Below are positions 22,026 to 26,431 of a DNA stretch of 26,431 bases, piece after piece. Position numbers and translations under genes: made by a program. Position 1 is the first letter of the stretch; each line of letters begins with the position of its first letter. Below the pieces are notes generated by a model. That model was not told where the DNA came from and did not search any database. It worked only from the letters and a program-made list of their open reading frames with translations. The stretch is from JBBRSC01 sp038245795 (GTDB lineage Bacteria; Actinomycetota; Acidimicrobiia; Acidimicrobiales; Microtrichaceae), in the NCBI GenBank assembly GCA_038245795.1, contig JBBRSC010000011.1:1-26431 (forward strand), read 5' to 3'.

Positions 22026-22571
22026 TCACCCGACGGAGCGCAACCCACCTGGGGCACTCGAGCGCTCCAACTTTGGAAGCGCCACACGACCAGTGCGTTG
22101 CAGCGACACGATCTCGTAGGGCGTCATCAGCTCGGCGAGGTCATCGAGTCGTCCCGGCGCATCGGCCAATGAGATCGTCAGCTCGTCGTGGCCGACATCC
22201 TCGATTCGACCACCGAACACGTCGGCGAGCTCGATGATCTGATGCCGCTTCGAGGGCTCAGCCTTCACCGTCAGCAACATCAGTTCACGCTCGACGGAAT
22301 CGCGCGGATCGAGCTCGGAGATCTTGATGACGTTGATCAGCTTGTTGAGCTGCTTGACGACCTGTTCGAGCGGCGCCGACTCCACATCGACGGTCACGGT
22401 GATGCGACTGAAACGCACATCGTTCGTCGGAGCGACGGCCAAAGAATAGATGTTGTAGCCACGGCGGGCGAAGAGCTGGGCCACGCGCGCCAGCACACCG
22501 GCCTTGTTCTCCACGAGCACGGACAGGACGTGGTGCTTGGCTGGCGCGTGGACTGCATGTTTGCCATCCAT
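22026..22571 (-). CDS. ilvN: Acetolactate synthase small (regulatory) subunit
   Basis: This is the regulatory partner of IlvB and carries valine feedback in the family. The 181 residues contain the N-terminal ACT domain (LSVLVENKAGVLARVAQLFA, RRGYNIYSLAVAPT, FSRITVTV) at about 15-90 and the C-terminal IlvN domain (ELMLLTVKA, DVFGGRIEDVG, LMTPYEIVSLQRTGRVAL). ATG 22571 is preferred to the TTG two codons earlier because GGAGG lies 6 nt before it. It begins 2 nt after the ilvB stop, so translation should be coupled and subunit output balanced. Confidence 0.96.
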   Translation of the reverse strand: MDGKHAVHAPAKHHVLSVLVENKAGVLARVAQLFARRGYNIYSLAVAPTNDVRFSRITVTVDVESAPLEQVVKQLNKLINVIKISELDPRDSVERELMLLTVKAEPSKRHQIIELADVFGGRIEDVGHDELTISLADAPGRLDDLAELMTPYEIVSLQRTGRVALPKLERSSAPGGLRSVG

Positions 22572-22573
22572 GA

Positions 22574-24352
22574 TCAACCTCCGAAGCCCTGGTCGGGGCC
22601 GACCACGATGTTGCTGTTGGTCTGCCCGGTCGGAACCATCGGGAACACCTTTTCAGATGCGTCGGTCCGGAACTCGAGCACTACCGGACGATCGTTGACC
22701 TCGTTCGCCTTGTCGATCGCGGGGGCGACCTCGTCGGGTGACTCGACCCGGATCGCCATGCACCCCATGGCCTCGGCCCACTTCACGTAGTCCGGCAGAT
22801 CGGGGGACAGATACACCTCGCTGTAACGCTCCTCGTAGAACATCTCCTGCCATTGGCGAACCATGCCGAGATAGGCGTTGTTCAACAGCGCGACCTTGAT
22901 GGGGATCCGCTCGGTCGATGCCGTGACCAGCTCCTGTGCGGTCATCTGGAAACAGCCGTCGCCGTCGACCGCCCAGACCGTTCGGTCGGGCATCCCGACT
23001 TTCGCGCCGATGGCGGCCGGGATCGAGAAGCCCATCGTTCCGAGACCACCGGAGTTGATCCAGGTATACGGATGGCGGAACTTCCAGTACTGCGCCGTCC
23101 ACATCTGATGCTGGCCCACACCGGACGACACAATCGTGTCCTCCGGCGAGCGATCACGGAGTTGCTCCAACACATACTGGGGCTTGAGCAGTTCGCCCGG
23201 CTCCGACTGCTCGTAGGTCAACGGGTACTTCTCCTGCCACCCGGACAGGCGTTGACGCCACTCCGAACGATCGGGCTGGCTGTGCTCACCGCCCTGCTCT
23301 CCAATGACCCGCACGAGCTCTTCGATCACCAGCCGGCAGTCGCCGACGATCGGCACGTCGGGACGCCTCACCTTGCCGAGTTCGGCAGGGTCGATGTCGA
23401 CATGGATGATCTTGGCATCGGGTGCAAAGCCGTCGAGCTTGCCGGTGACCCGATCATCGAAGCGACTCCCCAACGCCACCAGAAGGTCCGCTTCCTGCAT
23501 GGCAGTCACGGCGGTGTAGTTACCGTGCATGCCTGGCATGCCGAGACAGAGCTCGTGGTCGTCGGGGAACGCCCCTCGTGCCATCAGCGTGGTCACGACG
23601 GGAATGCCGGTGAGCTCGGCCAGCGCACGGAGCGCGTCCGCCGCTCGTGCTTTGAGGATGCCGCCACCGATGTACAACACGGGGCGTCGACTCCGCGAGA
23701 TCAATTCTGCGGCCTCTCGGATCTGTCGGGGATGGCCCTTCATGGTCGGCTTGTAGCCCGGCAGTCCCGCCGCCACATCGTCATCGGTCGGCCAGTACCA
23801 CTCCATCGCCGAACGCGGATTCCTCGGGTCGACGATGTCCTTGGGAATGTCGACCAGGACCGGACCGGGTCGTCCGGTGGTGGCAATGTGGAAGGCCTCG
23901 CGGATGATGCGGGGGATGTCTTCGGCGCAGGTGACCAGCTCGTTGTGCTTGGTGACCGAACGGGTGATGCCCACCGTGTCGCATTCTTGGAAGGCATCAG
24001 TGCCGATCGATGCGTACGGCACTTGACCGGTGATGACGACCATCGGAATCGAATCCATGTAGGCGTCACACAACGGCGTCACGATGTTGGTAGCCGCCGG
24101 ACCCGAGGTGACCATGGCCACGCCGGGCCGGCCCGTGGCGTGCGCATAGCCTTCGGCCATATGCCCCGCACCTTGTTCGTGGCGCACGAGAATGTGTCGG
24201 ATCGGGCTGTCGATGATCGGGTCGTACACCGGCAGGATCGCTCCACCGGGAAGCCCGAAGATCACCTCGACGCCCTCTTGTTCGAGCGAATGGATCAGCG
24301 CCCGACCACCGTCGATCCTGGCGCCAGTGGCAGGTATTCCGTAGTTACTCAT
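22574..24352 (-). CDS. ilvB: Acetolactate synthase large (catalytic) subunit
   Basis: It condenses pyruvate with pyruvate or 2-oxobutyrate in a ThDP- and FAD-dependent reaction, the first common step of branched-chain amino-acid synthesis. The 592 residues show IFGLPGGAILPVYD, the catalytic glutamate E59 in RHEQGAGHMAEGYA, the FAD/central domain (YIGGGILKA, GSRFDDRVTGK), GVGQHQMWTAQYW, and the ThDP motif GDGCFQM ending in LLNNAYLGMVRQWQ. ATG 24352 is chosen because MSNYGIPATGARIDGGRAL reaches the first family motif and GAGGAG lies 9 nt upstream. The frame happens to stay open to 25480, but that extension crosses the leader and is antisense to the MFS gene. It is followed by ilvN and ilvC and preceded by an attenuator. 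Confidence 0.96.
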   Translation of the reverse strand: MSNYGIPATGARIDGGRALIHSLEQEGVEVIFGLPGGAILPVYDPIIDSPIRHILVRHEQGAGHMAEGYAHATGRPGVAMVTSGPAATNIVTPLCDAYMDSIPMVVITGQVPYASIGTDAFQECDTVGITRSVTKHNELVTCAEDIPRIIREAFHIATTGRPGPVLVDIPKDIVDPRNPRSAMEWYWPTDDDVAAGLPGYKPTMKGHPRQIREAAELISRSRRPVLYIGGGILKARAADALRALAELTGIPVVTTLMARGAFPDDHELCLGMPGMHGNYTAVTAMQEADLLVALGSRFDDRVTGKLDGFAPDAKIIHVDIDPAELGKVRRPDVPIVGDCRLVIEELVRVIGEQGGEHSQPDRSEWRQRLSGWQEKYPLTYEQSEPGELLKPQYVLEQLRDRSPEDTIVSSGVGQHQMWTAQYWKFRHPYTWINSGGLGTMGFSIPAAIGAKVGMPDRTVWAVDGDGCFQMTAQELVTASTERIPIKVALLNNAYLGMVRQWQEMFYEERYSEVYLSPDLPDYVKWAEAMGCMAIRVESPDEVAPAIDKANEVNDRPVVLEFRTDASEKVFPMVPTGQTNSNIVVGPDQGFGG

Positions 24353-24456
24353 CGTGGGTTGCTCCTCGGGTGCAGTGAGTTTGTCGCACCGATCGGTAGG
24401 TCTGGTAGTTGTGGGTCTGGAATGAGGCACCGCATGGCGGTCCGAGCGGCAGTTCC

Positions 24457-24490
24457 CGAAAACCGAAACGACCCCCCCGCAGGGAGGTCG
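24457..24490 (-). terminator. Intrinsic terminator / attenuator in the ilvB leader
   Basis: On the minus strand CGACCTCCC (24490-24482) pairs with GGGGGGTCG (24477-24469), a 9-bp stem with one U-G wobble and a 4-nt loop. TTTCGGTTTTC follows at once. It lies between the leader peptide and the ilvB start, so it can only act as a conditional stop for the operon. Confidence 0.7.
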
Positions 24491-24525
24491 TAGCGCACGC
24501 GGCAGGTTCTCGGAAGCGTGCGCTA
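24491..24525 (-). promoter_or_regulatory. ilvB leader hairpin beginning at the leader-peptide stop codon
   Basis: TAGCGCACGC (24525-24516) and GCGTGCGCTA (24500-24491) are perfectly complementary, a 10-bp stem with a 15-nt loop. The first three bases are the UAG stop of the leader peptide, and the 3' arm touches the terminator stem. A ribosome at the stop codon would therefore prevent this hairpin, while one stalled at the Leu/Val codons would allow it. The loop can also pair with the U-rich tail (24453-24464). Confidence 0.65.
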
Positions 24526-24558
24526 GGCAGGTACGAGAAGGCCGGTGCGATTGAACAT
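24523..24558 (-). CDS. ilvB operon leader peptide (11 aa)
   Basis: ATG 24558 to TAG 24523 encodes MFNRTGLLVPA. It contains Leu-Leu-Val written as CTT CTC GTA, of which CTT and GTA are rarely used in this GC-rich sequence. Leucine and valine are end products of the pathway, so slow decoding can report their shortage. The ORF precedes a hairpin that starts at its stop codon, an intrinsic terminator and ilvB, the order expected of transcription attenuation as described for branched-chain operons of actinobacteria. TACGCT ends 7 nt before the ATG, so the leader mRNA probably begins at the AUG. The exact folding switch is not resolved here. Confidence 0.6.
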   Translation of the reverse strand: MFNRTGLLVPA

Positions 24559-24564
24559 CAGTTG

Positions 24565-24570
24565 TAGCGT
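24565..24570 (+). promoter_or_regulatory. -10 box (TAGCGT) of the MFS gene, leaderless geometry
   Basis: TAGCGT is followed by ACCACCG (7 nt) and GTG 24578. It interlocks with the minus-strand -10 box at 24566-24571; together they occupy only TAGCGTA. Confidence 0.5.
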
Positions 24571-24571
24571 A
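24566..24571 (-). promoter_or_regulatory. -10 box (TACGCT) of the ilv operon, leaderless leader peptide
   Basis: On the minus strand TACGCT is followed by ACAACTG (7 nt) and the leader-peptide ATG 24558. It shares five of its six base pairs with the -10 box of the divergent MFS gene. Confidence 0.5.
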
Positions 24572-24577
24572 CCACCG

Positions 24578-25798
24578 GTGTCTGGCGATCGCACCGCCGT
24601 TACGCCGGCTCAACCCAGGTTGCGATGGACGCTCGGGACCATCCTCGCCAACCGTGGGATCGCCAACGCCTTCATCCGCTTCCCGTACGTGCTCATCACG
24701 CCGCTGACCGTCGGTCTCGGTATCAGCCTGTCCACGGCAACGGCGTTGCTCGGCATCCGTGAGCTGGGAGGTTTGCTCGCTCCGCTGGCCGGTCGCCAGG
24801 CCGACCGGGGTCACGAACGATCCACCATGGTGGCCTGCGGACTCCTCACCGCTGCTGGCGCCGCCTTCGCGACGGTGGGATCGAACGTCGTGATCTTCTG
24901 CGTCATGATGACCATCGGCGGCGCCGCCAAGATCGGCTCCGACTCCGCACAGTCGGCCTGGGTGGGTCACCGGGTTCCATTCGAACGGCGCGGTCGAATC
25001 CTCGGGTTGACCGAACTCTCGTGGGGTGGCGCCTTTCTGGTGGGGGTGCCGGCATGCGCCTGGTTGACCGACAGCTTCGGTTGGCAGGCGCCGTACATCA
25101 TCCTCGGCGGAGCCTTGGCGCTCGGCAGCCTGGCAACGCGCATCGTGTCGCCGCCCGACGAGATCATCGCCGTCGAGGATCGGCGGACCGGTCGATGGAG
25201 ACCGCCGCGCGCATCGCTCGGGCTTTTCGCCTATGCATTCCTGCAACCATTCGCGCAGATGTTGGTCTTCGCCGTGGCCGGCGACTGGTTCGTGACCGCC
25301 TTCGGTCTCTCGCTCGGCGGCCTCGGGACCGGAGCCATTCTGATCGGATTCGGCGAGATCGTCGGAACCCTTGCGACCGTCTGGGCCGCCGATCACTTCG
25401 GCAAGAAGCGCTCCACCATTGCGGGGCTGATCCCCGTCGTACCAGCGCTGCTGGTCGTGGCGTGGGTCGGCGACAATCAAGTGCTCGGCGTCGGCCTGAT
25501 CGTGGTGGCGGCCATTGGGTTCGAGTTCAGCTTCGTCTCGGCATTGCCCCTGTTCACCGAGATCGACCCAGATGCTCGGGCCTCCGCGGTCAGCGCCGCT
25601 TTCGCCACGGCGACGCTCAGCCGCGCCATCAGCTCAGCGCTGGCGGGCGTGATCTATGTCTGGGGGGGAATCGCCGCCAACGGGGCGCTCGCGGCGTTCT
25701 GCTTGCTCCTCGGGGCCGGCGTCGTGGCGTTCGGGGTGAACGAGCCCGGAAGCCCTCGCGTCAGCCGTCGACGCGCCTCACCCATCGACCCGAACTGA
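24578..25798 (+). CDS. Major facilitator superfamily transporter
   Basis: This is a 406-residue membrane protein with about 12 predicted helices. A short cytoplasmic N-terminus leads into helix 1 at about residue 18, and GRQADRGHERSTM after helix 2 is the MFS loop 2-3 motif (G-x-x-x-D-R-x-G-x-R type). A polar central loop (RIVSPPDEIIAVEDRRTGRW) separates the two six-helix halves, and AADHFGKKRSTIAGL is the matching loop 8-9 motif. Substrate is unknown. GTG 24578 is chosen over GTG 24545 because it gives the normal short N-terminus and has TAGCGT 7 nt upstream. Its divergence from the ilv operon with interlocking -10 boxes makes an amino-acid exporter an attractive idea, but the sequence does not show this. 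The 3' end overlaps pstA by 21 nt. Confidence 0.9.
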   Translation: MSGDRTAVTPAQPRLRWTLGTILANRGIANAFIRFPYVLITPLTVGLGISLSTATALLGIRELGGLLAPLAGRQADRGHERSTMVACGLLTAAGAAFATVGSNVVIFCVMMTIGGAAKIGSDSAQSAWVGHRVPFERRGRILGLTELSWGGAFLVGVPACAWLTDSFGWQAPYIILGGALALGSLATRIVSPPDEIIAVEDRRTGRWRPPRASLGLFAYAFLQPFAQMLVFAVAGDWFVTAFGLSLGGLGTGAILIGFGEIVGTLATVWAADHFGKKRSTIAGLIPVVPALLVVAWVGDNQVLGVGLIVVAAIGFEFSFVSALPLFTEIDPDARASAVSAAFATATLSRAISSALAGVIYVWGGIAANGALAAFCLLLGAGVVAFGVNEPGSPRVSRRRASPIDPN

Positions 25799-26431
25799 GA
25801 ACTTCGACGTGATGAAACGGGCAATGAGCGTGAGCACCACCACGATGAGGATGAGGGTGAGCGCCGCGCCCCACGCAATTGATTCACCGCCGGGTTGGGT
25901 GGCATTCGAGAAGATCTGCGCCGACAGAGTGGTGTTCGGTCCGGCCAGTGAATAGTTCACCGCCGAGACGGTGCCGATGGCGAAGAGCACCGGGGCCGTT
26001 TCACCCGCAGCGCGAGCGACAGCCAACATCGACCCCGAGGTGATGCCCGGCAGCGCGGCGGGCAACACCACCTTCACGATGGTCCGCCATTTGGGTGCGC
26101 CCAATGCCGATGATGCCTGGCGGAGTGAGTCGGGCACGAGGCGCAACATCTCCTCGGTGGAGCGGATCACCACCGGCAGCATCAGGCACGCCAGCGCGAT
26201 CGCGCCGCCGAGCCCCGAGAGGCCGACGTACAACGTGAACACGACGTACACGAACAGGCCCATCACCACCGACGGCACACCGACCATGACGCTCGACAGG
26301 AACCGCACGACCGTCGCGAACGGGCTGTTCTTGCCGTACTCGTTCAAGTACACGGCGCCGAGGATGCCCAGCGGGATCGCCAGCACCGAGGCCGCGAGCG
26401 TGATCACGACGGTGCCGATGATCGCCGGTCC
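25778..26431 (-). CDS. pstA: Phosphate ABC transporter permease PstA, C-terminal part (5' end outside window)
   Basis: The frame runs from the window edge to the stop at 25778, giving about 217 residues. GPAIIGTVVITLAASVLAIP, LGILGAVYLNEYG, VGVPSVVMGLF and the cytoplasmic EAA-type loop SSALGAPKWRTIVKVVLPAALPGITSG are typical of PstA, followed by ARAAGETAPVLF and NYSLAGPNTTLSAQIF. It is the inner-membrane permease of the high-affinity PstSCAB phosphate importer, pairing with PstC and the ATPase PstB. The valine codon GTG at 26405-26407 is internal, since the family sequence continues upstream past the edge. About 70-80 N-terminal residues are missing from view. No pstB follows downstream here; the convergent MFS gene overlaps its 3' end. 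Confidence 0.92.
   Translation of the reverse strand, partial: GPAIIGTVVITLAASVLAIPLGILGAVYLNEYGKNSPFATVVRFLSSVMVGVPSVVMGLFVYVVFTLYVGLSGLGGAIALACLMLPVVIRSTEEMLRLVPDSLRQASSALGAPKWRTIVKVVLPAALPGITSGSMLAVARAAGETAPVLFAIGTVSAVNYSLAGPNTTLSAQIFSNATQPGGESIAWGAALTLILIVVVLTLIARFITSKFSVRVDG

Noticed and set aside
22853..24493. 546-codon open frame on the plus strand opposite ilvB
   Set aside because: Shadow of a strongly GC3-biased gene; its composition (Arg/His/Asp-rich) matches no family and ilvB is certain.
24353..25480. N-terminal extension of ilvB by 376 codons
   Set aside because: Crosses the attenuator and is antisense to the MFS gene; ilvB has a good start and Shine-Dalgarno at 24352.

Overview
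This window is GC-rich and gene-dense. Many starts are GTG, serA is of the ACT-domain type, serC is of the mycobacterial type, and several genes have a TANNNT -10 box 6-8 nt before the start codon and no Shine-Dalgarno. That points to an actinobacterium. The gene content (YibE/F, S9 peptidase, PhzF, PKD lipoproteins, ilvBN-C, thrB-metY) suggests an uncultured or Acidimicrobiia-like lineage, but that placement is inference only. I saw no tRNA, rRNA, CRISPR array, IS element or phage gene.

Layout. 1-411 is the 3' end of a secreted beta-propeller protein. 424-755 is a frameshifted, truncated DUF2716 gene. 756-1308 has no supported gene but carries two diverged copies of a GC-rich palindromic element. 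1309-2874 (serA, -) and 2915-3937 (renalase-like flavoprotein, +) diverge from a compact, apparently leaderless promoter pair. 3893-8037 (-) is a tight cluster of aminotransferase, S9 peptidase and PhzF-like protein. serC (8109-9227) diverges from it and is followed on the + strand by a YibE/F membrane protein, an acyl-CoA ligase and a small conserved-looking protein. A decayed TetR plus cytochrome P450 pair (12640-13927) comes next, then a GNAT acetyltransferase. From 14665 to 24558 everything is on the - strand: a second acyl-CoA ligase, metY, thrB, two PKD-domain lipoproteins, ilvC, ilvN, ilvB and an ilvB leader with leader peptide and attenuator. A divergent MFS transporter (24578-25798) and the 3' part of pstA close the window.

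How the genes fit together. Much of the window is amino-acid biosynthesis. serA and serC supply two of the three steps to serine. ilvBNC gives the first shared steps of valine/isoleucine (and leucine) synthesis. thrB and metY take homoserine to threonine and to homocysteine/methionine. The ilv genes appear to be controlled by a leucine/valine-codon leader peptide and an intrinsic terminator. metY, the larger lipoprotein and the broken tetR gene each have a long palindrome just upstream of a TANNNT -10 box, as expected for repressor operators.

The most interesting parts are: (i) two neighbouring lipoproteins sharing an unrecognised four-cysteine C-terminal domain, under a palindrome that fits the KstR-type consensus; (ii) divergent promoters of the ilv leader and the MFS gene whose -10 boxes interlock within 7 bp; (iii) a leaderless-start signature shared by eight genes; (iv) a P450/TetR locus in which the DNA-binding helices and the haem-binding loop have been lost while operator, ribosome-binding site and gene ends survive.
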